DNA of 64,000 nt from Paractinoplanes lichenicola. Lineage in GTDB: Bacteria; Actinomycetota; Actinomycetes; Mycobacteriales; Micromonosporaceae. The stretch's first letter is position 1, and every line of letters begins with the position of its first letter. A model generated the notes under the pieces. It worked only from the letters and a program-made list of their open reading frames with translations. It was not told where the DNA came from and made no database searches. Below are positions 24,622 to 32,155 of the stretch, one piece after another. The stretch spans positions 1-64,000 of the forward strand of contig NZ_JAENHO010000026.1 of the NCBI RefSeq assembly GCF_016785085.1. The letters run 5' to 3'. Position numbers and translations under genes: made by a program.

Positions 24622-25442
24622 AGCAGGCGCAGGGCGTTGCGGTCGGGGGAGCCGGCCGGGGCGGTGTAGACGAACATCGTCTGCTCGGCGTCGCCCGGCA
24701 TGGCCAGGGCCTGATAGGTGATGGTGAGCTCGCCGACGATCGGGTGGTGGAAGCGCTTGGTGCCGCTCGTGCGGGCCAGCACCTGATGGTCGGCCCACCA
24801 GCGGCGGAACTCCTCGCTGCGCACCGACAGCTCGCCGACCAGCGCGGAGAGCTCCGGGTCGTCGGGGTGCCGGCCGGCGTCGACCCGCAGCGTGGCCACC
24901 GTCTCGGCGGCGATGACGGCCCAGTCGGGGTGCAGGTCGCGGGCGTTCTCGTCGAGGAAGATGAACCGGGCGTAGTTGCGCTCGCGGGCCGGTAAAGCGT
25001 TGAAGTCGCAGATCAGCGCGCGGGCGGCGTGGTTGATGGCGAGCACGTCCATCCGGCGGCCCACGATGAAGGCTGGCGCGCCGGCCTCGTCGAGCGTCTC
25101 GAGCAACTGATACGTCGCCGGGGCCACCCGCTGGGGACGGCGCGGCGGGCGACGGCGGGCCTCCCGGGGCCGCGCGAGGTCGACCAGGTGGGCCCGCTCG
25201 GTGTCGTCGAGGCGCAGCGCGCGGGCGATCGCGTCGAGCACCGCCTCGGACGGGTTGAGGTTGCGGCCCTGCTCGAGGCGTACGTAGTAGTCGACGCTCA
25301 CGCCGGCCAGCGCGGCCAGCTCCTCGCGCCGCAACCCGGGCACGCGGCGGGCGCCGGCCGTGTCACCCAGGCCGAACTCCTCGGGCCGCAGGCGGGCGCG
25401 GCGCGAGCGGAGGAACTCCTTGAGGTCCGCGTTGTGGGTCAC
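24576..25442 (-). CDS. MmyB-type XRE regulator
   Basis: A 288-residue regulator. Residues about 8-75 are a helix-turn-helix of the kind VPGLRREELAALAGVSVDYYVRLEQ. The C-terminal 180 residues are the MmyB-like ligand-binding domain (PAFIVGRRMDVLAINHAARAL, WWADHQV, HHPIVGELTITY). In actinobacteria such regulators usually control a divergent dehydrogenase or reductase. Here the divergent neighbour is the zinc alcohol dehydrogenase at 25590, the likely target. The GTG at 25442 is the start (VTHNADLKEF). It overlaps the aldo/keto reductase 3' end. Confidence 0.85.
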   Translation of the reverse strand: MTHNADLKEFLRSRRARLRPEEFGLGDTAGARRVPGLRREELAALAGVSVDYYVRLEQGRNLNPSEAVLDAIARALRLDDTERAHLVDLARPREARRRPPRRPQRVAPATYQLLETLDEAGAPAFIVGRRMDVLAINHAARALICDFNALPARERNYARFIFLDENARDLHPDWAVIAAETVATLRVDAGRHPDDPELSALVGELSVRSEEFRRWWADHQVLARTSGTKRFHHPIVGELTITYQALAMPGDAEQTMFVYTAPAGSPDRNALRLLQSGTDTPARVSSAS

Positions 25443-25589
25443 GCCTCCCAGTATCGACGCCGCCGGACGCCTGTCGAAGGACCAACCTGGTACTGCCGTT
25501 CCTAGGCTGAGCCGGGCCTGTTCGGGCAGCTCACCGGGCCTTGCCGGCGGGTCTGATGGAGAGGACTTCGAGACGAGAGAGGTTCTCCC

Positions 25590-26600
25590 ATGAGCACGAT
25601 CCGTTCCGCCCAGGTCGCCGAGCCGGGCGCCGCGTTCCGCATCGTCGAGTCGGACCGTCCCGAGCCCGGCCGCGGCCAGGTGCGTGTCGCCGTCGAGGCC
25701 TGCGGGGTCTGCCGCACCGACGCGGCCTTCGTCAACGCCGCCTTCCCGGTGTCGTTCCCGCTGGTCACCGGGCATGAGATCGCCGGCCGGGTGGACGCTG
25801 TGGGCGCGGACGTCGAGGGTTGGCGCACCGGTGACCGGGTGGCGGTCGGCTGGTTCGGCGGCCACTGCGGCGTCTGCGACCCCTGCCGTTCGGGTGACTT
25901 CATCCATTGTGTACGCCTGCAGGTGCCGGGCTGGGCCTACCCGGGTGGCTACGCCGACGCGCTCGTCGTGCCCGCGAACGCCCTGGCCCGCATCCCCGAC
26001 ACGATCACCGCGGTCAAGGCGGCGCCGATGGGGTGTGCCGGCGTCGCCACCTTCACCTCGTTGCGCTCCAGCGCCGCCCGCCCCGGCGACCTGGTCGCGG
26101 TGCTCGGCCTCGGCGGGCTCGGCCACCTGGGGGTGCAGTTCGCGGCCAAGCTCGGCTTCGAGACGGTGGCGATCGCCCGCGGCGAGGCCCGGGAAGCCGA
26201 CGCGCGGGCACTCGGCGCGCACCACTACATCGACAGCGCGACCGGTGACGTGGCCAACCGGCTGCAGGAGCTCGGAGGGGCCTCGGTCGTGCTGGCCACG
26301 GCGGGCAGCTCGGCCGCGATGACCGCCGCCCTCGACGGGCTCGCCCCGAACGGCCAGCTCGTGGTCGTCGGCGCGGACCCGGCCCCGATCGAGGTGAGCC
26401 CGTTCCAGATCATCTCGACCAGCCGTACGATTCACGGCCACCCGTCCGGCACGGCGCGCGATGTCGAGGAGACGCTGCGGTTCGCCGCGCTGACCGGCAT
26501 CCGGCCACGGACGGAGACGATGCCGCTGACCGACGTGCAGGCCGCGTACGACCGGATGCTGGCCGGCGACGCGCGCTACCGCGTGGTGCTCACCCCTTAG
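25590..26600 (+). CDS. Zinc-dependent alcohol dehydrogenase
   Basis: A 336-residue medium-chain dehydrogenase. Catalytic zinc ligands are Cys in EACGVCRTD and His-Glu in TGHEIAGRV; the structural zinc site is C-x2-C-x2-C-x7-C (CGVCDPCRSGDFIHC). The Rossmann motif is VLGLGGLGHLGVQ. It oxidises alcohols or reduces aldehydes with NAD(P). GAGAGAGG precedes ATG 25590. The gene diverges from the MmyB-type regulator across 147 bp and is probably under its control. It ends 4 bp before the stop of the convergent lipoprotein gene. Confidence 0.9.
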   Translation: MSTIRSAQVAEPGAAFRIVESDRPEPGRGQVRVAVEACGVCRTDAAFVNAAFPVSFPLVTGHEIAGRVDAVGADVEGWRTGDRVAVGWFGGHCGVCDPCRSGDFIHCVRLQVPGWAYPGGYADALVVPANALARIPDTITAVKAAPMGCAGVATFTSLRSSAARPGDLVAVLGLGGLGHLGVQFAAKLGFETVAIARGEAREADARALGAHHYIDSATGDVANRLQELGGASVVLATAGSSAAMTAALDGLAPNGQLVVVGADPAPIEVSPFQIISTSRTIHGHPSGTARDVEETLRFAALTGIRPRTETMPLTDVQAAYDRMLAGDARYRVVLTP

Positions 26601-26604
26601 GGCG

Positions 26605-27222
26605 TCACCAGGCGACGACGCCCTGCGTGGCCGGCTGCAGGGTGCCGACCTGCAGCGACTTCATGGTGATGTTGCTCTTCTCGGGCGCCGGGAAGCCGAT
26701 CAGCTTGGCCGCCGGGCCGTCGGTCGAGGCCTGCAGGTTGAACGAGAGGCTGTTGCCGGCGCCGCAGGTCGCGTCGCCCTTGTCGCACGGCACCCACTTG
26801 ATGCCCTGGAAGGCGCTGCTGCCGGCCTTGAGCATGATCGGGACGGCCGCGCCGGGCTGGTCGACGTCCTTGGCCGGCACGTCGACGACCTCGTCGGCGG
26901 CGTTGCGCAGCGAGATGGCGGCGCGGCCGTTCACGCCGCAGTCCGAGTCGGACTTGTTGGTGACGGCGACCAGCCCCCGCTGCGCTCCGTCGTCCCGGGC
27001 GGGCTGCAGGGTGATCTCGACCGACACGTCGTCGTTGGTGCAGGGCGCGCCGGGGGCACGCGTCGAGGCGGCGGGCGAGGCAGCCGCCGACTGGGTGGCG
27101 GCCACCGGTTCGCCCGGGGTGGATGCCGCCTCGCTGGTGCCGTTGGCGCAAGCCTGCATGCCGAGTGTGAGACCCGCGGCCACCGCGCCGAGCGTGAAGA
27201 TCCGGAAAGAACGCTTTTCCAT
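26605..27222 (-). CDS. DUF4232-type lipoprotein
   Basis: A 205-residue exported lipoprotein. The signal peptide MEKRSFRIFTLGAVAAGLTLGMQAC ends in a lipobox (GMQAC, Cys 25). A Ser/Ala/Thr/Pro linker follows, then a 140-residue beta-sandwich with four cysteines (PCTNDDVSV, DCGVNGRA, VPCDKGDATCGAG), typical of the actinobacterial DUF4232 family. Its role is unknown; such proteins sit on the outer face of the membrane. ATG 27222 has GAGGAGCAAGTC upstream. An 8-bp hairpin (26599-26624) lies at the convergent junction with the dehydrogenase. Confidence 0.75.
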   Translation of the reverse strand: MEKRSFRIFTLGAVAAGLTLGMQACANGTSEAASTPGEPVAATQSAAASPAASTRAPGAPCTNDDVSVEITLQPARDDGAQRGLVAVTNKSDSDCGVNGRAAISLRNAADEVVDVPAKDVDQPGAAVPIMLKAGSSAFQGIKWVPCDKGDATCGAGNSLSFNLQASTDGPAAKLIGFPAPEKSNITMKSLQVGTLQPATQGVVAW

Positions 27223-27329
27223 GACTTGCTCCTCATTCGTCGGTCTTGCGTGTCCACCTCCACATTGCCCGACAAGATCGAGAGCATGCCCGCCGCGCGC
27301 CCGAGTGGCATGAAATTAGGAGAATCCGG

Positions 27330-28019
27330 CTAGCGGTCGATCACCGTACGGGTGTCGGCGCCCGGCTGGGTGATCAGTTGCGGGACGTCGCTGTGGGGCA
27401 CGCCGTGCAGGTCGAGGCCGTTGCGGGCCAGCTCGAACGACGTGCCGATCGAGCTGCCGTACGCGATGCCCTGATAAAAACCGGCCGCGAACCGGATGGC
27501 CGACTTGTCGAGCACCCCGCCGCGCATGCCGATGACACAGGGCACATGCCGGGCGATCGCCGACGCCTGGGCCTCGGTGAAGCACGCGTTCAGCACCACG
27601 CAGTCGATGCCCCTGGCGAGGATCTCGAACAGCCGGCTCAGCGCGTCCGGCGGGACGGACCGGGCCAGGCCACGGTCGTCGGTGACCTGAATACCCCGTA
27701 CGGGATCGCCGTGGCCGCTGAAGTGAACGACCGCCGGCCGGTGCCGCAGCAGGGCGTATTGCAGATCCTCCAGCCGTACGGCGGTGGCCGCGCGCACCTC
27801 CAGCAGGTGACTCGCCTGCGCGTCGGCGACGGCGCGATCGATCGCCCGGTGCTCCTCGTCCAGCCGCAGCGGCTGGGTCGTGACCGGGTTGGCGCTCATC
27901 ATCAGGATCACCCGGCGTTCTGCGGGCGGCGACGACGCGGGGCCCGGATTGACGACGTACTTGTTGCCGCCGTTGAGAACGTCGCCGACCTGCTTGTTGC
28001 CGAAGATGACATCGCCCAT
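27330..28019 (-). CDS. CHAT-domain caspase-like protein with N-terminal tag
   Basis: A 229-residue protein. Residues 1-24 form a segment (MGDVIFGNKQVGD, then LNGGNKYVV) that nearly repeats the C-terminus of the divergent neighbour. Residues about 35-220 are a CHAT domain, a caspase-like cysteine protease fold: strand RRVILMMSANP, catalytic His in VVHFSGHGD near 102, catalytic Cys in VVLNACFTE near 145, and a late VIGMRGGV strand. CHAT proteases are effectors in several bacterial defence and cell-death systems. The frame is open upstream through two 43-bp repeats, with other ATGs at 28061 and 28100, so the start is uncertain; 28019 puts the tag at the N-terminus. There is no obvious partner ATPase. 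Confidence 0.8.
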   Translation of the reverse strand: MGDVIFGNKQVGDVLNGGNKYVVNPGPASSPPAERRVILMMSANPVTTQPLRLDEEHRAIDRAVADAQASHLLEVRAATAVRLEDLQYALLRHRPAVVHFSGHGDPVRGIQVTDDRGLARSVPPDALSRLFEILARGIDCVVLNACFTEAQASAIARHVPCVIGMRGGVLDKSAIRFAAGFYQGIAYGSSIGTSFELARNGLDLHGVPHSDVPQLITQPGADTRTVIDR

Positions 28020-28025
28020 GGCCTG

Positions 28026-28137
28026 TTCTGACGGACGTGGCCGGCAGAGCTGGGCACTCATGTCCCCGCTTTGCCGGACGTGTCCGGCAAAGCGGGGCAC
28101 TCATATCCCCGTTCTGACGGACGTGTCCGTCAGAGCT
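28026..28137. repeat. Three 43-bp palindromic tandem repeats in a divergent promoter region
   Basis: Palindromes centred on GT lie at 28025-28050, 28064-28097 and 28111-28136, with centres exactly 43 bp apart. The middle one has perfect 16-bp arms, CCCCGCTTTGCCGGAC and GTCCGGCAAAGCGGGG. The outer ones use TTCTGACGGAC with GTCCGTCAGA (third) or GGCCGGCAGA (first). Where the middle left arm differs from the third, the right arm changes to match. Spacers share GCACTCAT. The array fills the gap between the CHAT gene and the DUF6232-like gene. Confidence 0.85.
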
Positions 28138-28141
28138 GAGC

Positions 28142-28666
28142 ATGAGTGCTAGATACGGAAGAGTCGAGATCCGGATCAGCCAGCGGGTGCTGTGGATCGG
28201 CGCGCGTGGCATTCCGGTGCCGGGCATCACCGAGTTCGAGGCGGTGCGGGCCCGGTGGAACCGCCGCGGCATGATCTTCGACTTCCTGCGCCGGGCTGGT
28301 GCCTGGGCGGGGCTCGGCGTGGTCGCACTGGTGTTGCTGGGCTGCGTCGGCAACGCCGTCCCGGGCTGGGTCAGCGCAGCCTGCGTTCTCGTCGTGCTGT
28401 CGGTGATCGCGTTCCAGATCTACCACCTGGCCCGCCGGGTCATGGCCCCCGATCTCTGGGCGCTCACGATCTCGGCCGGGGTGACCAAGGCGGCCGTGGT
28501 CAGCGAGAACCGAGGCCAGGTCTACAACCTGAGCGCCCAGCTCGCCGCCGCGATCAACGACCCGGCCGTGGACTATCGCCTGCAGATCCAGGGCGACATC
28601 GTCTTCGGCGACAAGCAGGTCGGCGACCGCCTCGAGGGCGGCGACAAATACGTCTTCGGGGGCTGA
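28142..28666 (+). CDS. DUF6232-like membrane protein with C-terminal tag
   Basis: A 174-residue protein. The N-terminal 45 residues (RVEIRISQRVLWIGARGIPVPGITEFEAVR) resemble DUF6232 membrane proteins. Two membrane segments follow (AGAWAGLGVVALVLLGC and AACVLVVLSVIAFQIYHLA), then a cytoplasmic domain with a VYNLSAQLAAAINDP helix. The last 24 residues (GDIVFGDKQVGD, then LEGGDKYVF) match the CHAT protein N-terminus at 15 of 22 positions. ATG 28142 lies just after the third palindrome, with no clear ribosome site. A small gene follows after one base. The shared tag suggests that this protein holds the CHAT protein at the membrane; that is inference. Confidence 0.72.
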   Translation: MSARYGRVEIRISQRVLWIGARGIPVPGITEFEAVRARWNRRGMIFDFLRRAGAWAGLGVVALVLLGCVGNAVPGWVSAACVLVVLSVIAFQIYHLARRVMAPDLWALTISAGVTKAAVVSENRGQVYNLSAQLAAAINDPAVDYRLQIQGDIVFGDKQVGDRLEGGDKYVFGG

Positions 28667-28667
28667 C

Positions 28668-28895
28668 GTGCAGGCCCTCGGCGATGCCCTCACGAGCCTG
28701 ATCCTGAGCGTCGTCTCGGCGCTGCTCGTCCCGACCGTGCTGCTGCTGATCCTGCGCCGGCTGATGCCCGTGCTGGGCGACCCCCTCTGGCGCGCCTACT
28801 GCCGGCTGCTCACCTGGCTGGTCGTTCAGCCGGTGCGGCTGATCCGGCTGCTGATCCGCGAGGCGATCGGCCGCCGAGGACGCCGGCGGCCCTGA
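28668..28895 (+). CDS. Possible small membrane-associated protein
   Basis: A 75-residue frame beginning with GTG one base after the upstream stop: an N-terminal hydrophobic segment (LILSVVSALLVPTVLLLIL), then an amphipathic arginine-rich tail (RLIRLLIREAIGRRGRRRP). The tight spacing suggests translation with the tagged membrane protein. However, its last 86 bp lie over the C-terminal end of the TMEM175-like gene on the other strand, so one of the two ends may be wrong. A basic amphipathic membrane peptide next to a CHAT protease would suit a membrane-damaging or anchoring role, but this is not established. Confidence 0.5.
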   Translation: MQALGDALTSLILSVVSALLVPTVLLLILRRLMPVLGDPLWRAYCRLLTWLVVQPVRLIRLLIREAIGRRGRRRP

Positions 28896-29493
28896 GCCCG
28901 CGCTCGAGCATGGCCGTCACGAACATCAGCAGGAACGCCCAGAAGTTGATCGTGTCGGCGAAGATCGCGCCGATCAGGGTGGCCACGAGCTGCGTAATGA
29001 AGGTCGTCAGGTTGCCCAGCACCACCTCGCCCGGCACCGGGGTGCGGCCCTCGCTGAGCTCGGGATGCCGCCGGGCGTACGCGGAAAGCAGGGTGAGGGC
29101 AGCACTCGACAGGGCCAAGGTGCCGCCGTAGATGGCCACGGTGCCCGGCGACGGCTCGTACGCGGTGATCAAGGCGGTCGGGATCGGCAGGAACACGATC
29201 GCGAGCGTCCACAATGCGCTCAGGAAGACCAGCCGCGGCCGGACCAGCGACAGGTGCTGGAAGATCCGGTGATGGGCCCACCAGATCCGGAAGATCACGC
29301 TGAAGCTGAGCAGGAACGCGCCGAACTCCAGGCGGTGCTCGCGCAGCAGCGTGCCGAGCCCGGGATGATCCTCGGAGAGCTCGGTGATGACGTCGAGCAG
29401 CGGCAGGACGAGCAGGGTCAACGCGATGGCGGCGACCGCGTCGGTGAAGAAGACGAGCCGTTCCGAGCTGGTCACCTCGCGAGGGGCGTTCAC
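28810..29493 (-). CDS. TMEM175-like potassium channel family protein
   Basis: A 227-residue polytopic protein with about six membrane segments. The first carries the family motif in variant form, SERLVFFTDAVAAIALTLLVLPL (positions about 9-31), where the FSD...AIxxTLL pattern lines the pore. The second half repeats hydrophobic segments without the motif, so it has a single copy, as in bacterial members that tetramerise. GTG 29493 (VNAPREV) is the likely start. The C-terminal 25 residues are Ala/Gly/Arg-rich and overlap the small gene on the other strand. Ion selectivity is not certain from sequence. Confidence 0.75.
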   Translation of the reverse strand: MNAPREVTSSERLVFFTDAVAAIALTLLVLPLLDVITELSEDHPGLGTLLREHRLEFGAFLLSFSVIFRIWWAHHRIFQHLSLVRPRLVFLSALWTLAIVFLPIPTALITAYEPSPGTVAIYGGTLALSSAALTLLSAYARRHPELSEGRTPVPGEVVLGNLTTFITQLVATLIGAIFADTINFWAFLLMFVTAMLERGLRAAGVLGGRSPRGSAAGSAAPAERPAR

Positions 29494-29574
29494 GCAGGCA
29501 GTATTCCGCGTTCTTAACGCGTTGCGGGAGCCCCTGAGATCGACCTGCCGTGGTTCTCGTTTCATGGGCTGTGC

Positions 29575-30696
29575 TCAATGCGGCAACGGGCCTCCGGGCA
29601 GGACCACGGCCACGCCGACCGCGGCGGCGCTCAGCAGGGTCAGCACCGGGCCTCGGCGCAGGGCGAGCATGAGCACGAGGGCGCCGGCCAGCACGCCGAG
29701 TTGCCAGGGCTCGGTCAGGGCCAGGGTCAGCGGCACCGCCGAGCCCAGGATGGCCCCGATCGCGCCCGGCCCGGCGCCGTCCAGGAAGGCGCGAATCCGT
29801 ACGTCGGAGCGCAGCCGATCAAAGCGGTGGGCGCCCAGCAGGATGAAGGCGAACGAGGGCCCGAAAGCCACCACCGCCGCCAGCAACGCACCGGCGAGAC
29901 CGGCTGCGGCGTAGCCGACCACCGCGACGGTGTGGACGACCGGGCCCGGCGTGATCTGGCCCAGGGCGACGGCGTTGAGGAACTCGGCGTCGGTCATCCA
30001 GTGGTAGTGGTCGACGGCGTCGGCCTGCATCAGCGGGATGATGACGAACCCACCCCCGTACGACAGGGCGCCCACCTTGAGGGCCACCCAGGCGACGCTG
30101 CCGGCCAGCCCGGCTGAGGCGATCAGCGGGAGCGCGCTGAGCGGCGGCCGGGTGGCGGGCACTCGCTGGAAGACGGTCTCGGCCACGCCGCAGGCGATCA
30201 GCAGCAGCACCAGCCAGGGCCCGATCGTGGCCGCGCCGACCGCGCCCAGCAGCAAGTACGCCACCCAGCGGCGACGGCTCGGCGCTCGCTGCCAGCCCGG
30301 CCCGATCAGGCTCCACCCGGCCTGCACGGCGACCGCAGCCACCGCGGCTCCGGCTCCGGCCCCGGCGGCCTTGACCCACAGCGGCGGGTCGCCCAGAAAC
30401 AACATGGCCAGAACCAGGATCGCGATCAGGCCGGGCAGGATGAAGGCGAGCCCGCCGACCACGGCGCCGAGCCGACCCCGTACGCGCCAGGCAGTGAAGA
30501 TCGCCAACTGGGTGGACGCGGGGCCCGGCAGCAGGTTGCAGGCCGCGATGGCGTCCTCGAACTCTTGCGCGTCCAGCCACTCGCGGTCGTCCACGCAGAG
30601 CTTGCGGAGCAGCGCGATGTGCGCGGGTGGCCCGCCGAACCCGACGCAACCGATTCGCCCCCACTCGCGCAGGACGGTGCCCAGCCCGACGGTCAT
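29575..30696 (-). CDS. Chromate transporter ChrA
   Basis: A 373-residue inner-membrane protein built of two homologous CHR halves. Half one has GCVGFGGPPAHIALL and LLPGPASTQLAI; half two has ALSYGGGFVIIPLMQ and QITPGPVVHTVA. These paired GFGG/PGP motifs mark the long-chain ChrA family, which exports chromate or related oxyanions. ATG 30696 overlaps the stop of the upstream ArsR-arsenate reductase fusion by 4 bp, so the two form an operon, probably controlled by the ArsR site at 31390-31405. Arsenic regulation of a chromate-type exporter is unusual but not unknown. Confidence 0.88.
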   Translation of the reverse strand: MTVGLGTVLREWGRIGCVGFGGPPAHIALLRKLCVDDREWLDAQEFEDAIAACNLLPGPASTQLAIFTAWRVRGRLGAVVGGLAFILPGLIAILVLAMLFLGDPPLWVKAAGAGAGAAVAAVAVQAGWSLIGPGWQRAPSRRRWVAYLLLGAVGAATIGPWLVLLLIACGVAETVFQRVPATRPPLSALPLIASAGLAGSVAWVALKVGALSYGGGFVIIPLMQADAVDHYHWMTDAEFLNAVALGQITPGPVVHTVAVVGYAAAGLAGALLAAVVAFGPSFAFILLGAHRFDRLRSDVRIRAFLDGAGPGAIGAILGSAVPLTLALTEPWQLGVLAGALVLMLALRRGPVLTLLSAAAVGVAVVLPGGPLPH

Positions 30697-31376
30697 GAGC
30701 GCACCGTGTGCGTCAGGAAGCCGATCCGCTCCTCGAGTTCGTCGGCGACCGCGTCGAACAGTGACGGTTCGCGGGCCGGGTCGGGAACGCTCCAGTGCCG
30801 GGCGCCCGGATAGCCGGGGCAGACCTCGCGCACCTTGTCGCACAGCGTGATGACCCGGTCGAAGCCCTGCCCGGCGAACTCGTCGAGGTGCTTGGACCGG
30901 GCCCGGCCCAGGTCCAGCCCGCGCGCGGCCATGACCTCGACGGCCCTGGGGTGGATGGGCTTGGGATGGCTTCCCGCGCTGAACGCCTCGAAACCGGCCC
31001 GCCGGGCCAGCGCCTCGGCCATCTGCGAGCGCGAGCTGTTACCCGTACAGAGAAATAGCACCCGTACGCCGTGTGACGACGGCACCGGCGGCGACACCCA
31101 CCGTAAACCCGGATGCAGTGACCCGGCGGCCTCGGCCAGCAGTCGCCCGCACCGAGCGAGGTCGAGCCGGTAATACGTGTCGCGGCCGTCGGCGAGGCTG
31201 CGCCGGCCCTCCACAAGGGACGCCTTGCGCAGCTGGGCCAGGTGATACGAGACCAGGTTCTGCGGCTGCGCGACCTGCGCCGTCAGCTCCTGCACCCGCA
31301 GATCACCCTCGGCCAGGGCGGTCAGCAAGCGCCAGCGCAGCGGATGCCCCGCGGCCCGAAACACCTCCGGCTCCAT
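30693..31376 (-). CDS. ArsR regulator fused to arsenate reductase (LMW phosphatase fold)
   Basis: A 227-residue fusion. Residues 1-95 are an ArsR-type winged helix (PLRWRLLTALAEGDLRVQEL, NLVSYHLAQLRKASLV). Residues 104-227 are a low-molecular-weight phosphatase-like arsenate reductase: P-loop CTGNSSRSQ with Cys 110 and Arg 116, later TLCDKVREVCPGYPGARH and catalytic DPA. It should reduce arsenate to arsenite with Cys chemistry while the N-terminal half represses its own promoter. No cysteine pair is obvious in the HTH helix, so the metalloid sensor site is unclear. ATG 31376; ATGA overlap with chrA downstream. An operator lies 13 bp upstream. Confidence 0.88.
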   Translation of the reverse strand: MEPEVFRAAGHPLRWRLLTALAEGDLRVQELTAQVAQPQNLVSYHLAQLRKASLVEGRRSLADGRDTYYRLDLARCGRLLAEAAGSLHPGLRWVSPPVPSSHGVRVLFLCTGNSSRSQMAEALARRAGFEAFSAGSHPKPIHPRAVEVMAARGLDLGRARSKHLDEFAGQGFDRVITLCDKVREVCPGYPGARHWSVPDPAREPSLFDAVADELEERIGFLTHTVRS

Positions 31377-31389
31377 GCCGGCACGATAT

Positions 31390-31405
31390 ATCAAATTGGT
31401 TTGAT
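31390..31405. promoter_or_regulatory. ArsR/SmtB-type operator
   Basis: ATCAAATTGGTTTGAT is a perfect 6-bp inverted repeat with a 4-bp centre, the usual ArsR/SmtB operator form. It lies between the divergent ArsR-arsenate reductase gene and the CBM2 remnant. Confidence 0.7.
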
Positions 31406-31425
31406 GGGCTTGTCGGAGAGGCCCC

Positions 31426-31674
31426 GTGAACCGCATCCCCGCAGTGATCGCCACGCTGGTCACGGCCGGCGCCGCCGCGGTCAACGGCTGGTCCGTCGGG
31501 CTGACCCTCCCGGCCGGCACCACCGTCAGCAACTCCTGGAATGTGAACCGCACCGGCACAGCGTTCAGCAACGTCGCCTACAACGGGCAGATCCCGGCGG
31601 GCGGCTACGTCGAGTTCGGCTTCCAAGCCACCGGTTCCCCCGGCAGCCTGACCCCGACCTGCACCACTGCCTGA
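31426..31674 (+). pseudogene. Truncated CBM2-like secreted fragment
   Basis: An 82-codon frame from GTG 31426. A hydrophobic start (IPAVIATLVTAGAAA) runs directly into the C-terminal two-thirds of a cellulose-binding module family 2: VNGWSVGLTLPAGTTVSNSW, YNGQIPAGGYVEFGF, and a final cysteine in SLTPTCTTA. The first strands, including the paired N-terminal cysteine and first tryptophan, are missing, and there is no catalytic domain. It is probably a remnant of a secreted cellulase or chitinase. A small intact secreted protein cannot be ruled out, since the frame has a start and signal-like segment. A hairpin follows at 31680-31719. Confidence 0.55.
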
Positions 31675-31679
31675 CGCGC

Positions 31680-31719
31680 GAACGCCGCCGCCCCCGGCTT
31701 GGCTCAGGCGGCGGCGTTC
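31680..31719. terminator. Hairpin between convergent genes
   Basis: GAACGCCGCCGCC (31680-31692) and GGCGGCGGCGTTC (31707-31719) are perfect 13-bp arms with a 14-nt loop. The right arm covers the last codons of the glyoxalase-fold gene. Confidence 0.6.
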
Positions 31720-32120
31720 CCCTGCTGCAGGATCCGGATCGCGTTCCCCGACGGGTCGCGAATTCCCATGTCGGTGCCGTAGAAGTGGTCGGCCGGCTCC
31801 TGCGTGAAGTCGGTGAAACCCCGGCTCTTGAGGCTCTCGTACAGGCCCCGGACGTCGTCGGTGTTGAGGACGAGCCCGTTGAGCGCACCCTTGGCGACCA
31901 GCTCGCGCAGCTGCTCGGCCGTCGCCTCGTCGTGCAGCGGCGGGCCGGGCTGCTCGAGCGAGATCTCGGTGCCCCCGCCCGGCACGCGCACGGTCAGCCA
32001 GCGATAGTCGCCCTGCTGCACGTCGTTGCCCTTCTCGAGCCCGAGCAGACCGACGTAGAACTCCAGCGCCTCATCCTTGTCGAGCACGAAGATCGAGGTG
32101 ACGTTCAGCTTCGTAATCAT
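31704..32120 (-). CDS. Glyoxalase/bleomycin-resistance-fold (VOC) protein
   Basis: A 138-residue VOC protein of two beta-alpha-beta-beta-beta units: TSIFVLDKDEALEFYVGLLGLE at the start and VRGLYESLKSRGFTDF in the second half, ending DMGIRDPSGNAIRILQQ. Glu in GTEISLEQ and Asp/Asn near the end may bind a metal. The family includes dioxygenases, glyoxalases and resistance proteins; the substrate is unknown. ATG 32120. It lies downstream of and in the same direction as the AraC-type regulator, 35 bp away, which probably controls it. Confidence 0.82.
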   Translation of the reverse strand: MITKLNVTSIFVLDKDEALEFYVGLLGLEKGNDVQQGDYRWLTVRVPGGGTEISLEQPGPPLHDEATAEQLRELVAKGALNGLVLNTDDVRGLYESLKSRGFTDFTQEPADHFYGTDMGIRDPSGNAIRILQQGNAAA

Positions 32121-32155
32121 GCTGCTCAGGCTAGAGAAGCCACCCGCACGCCGCC

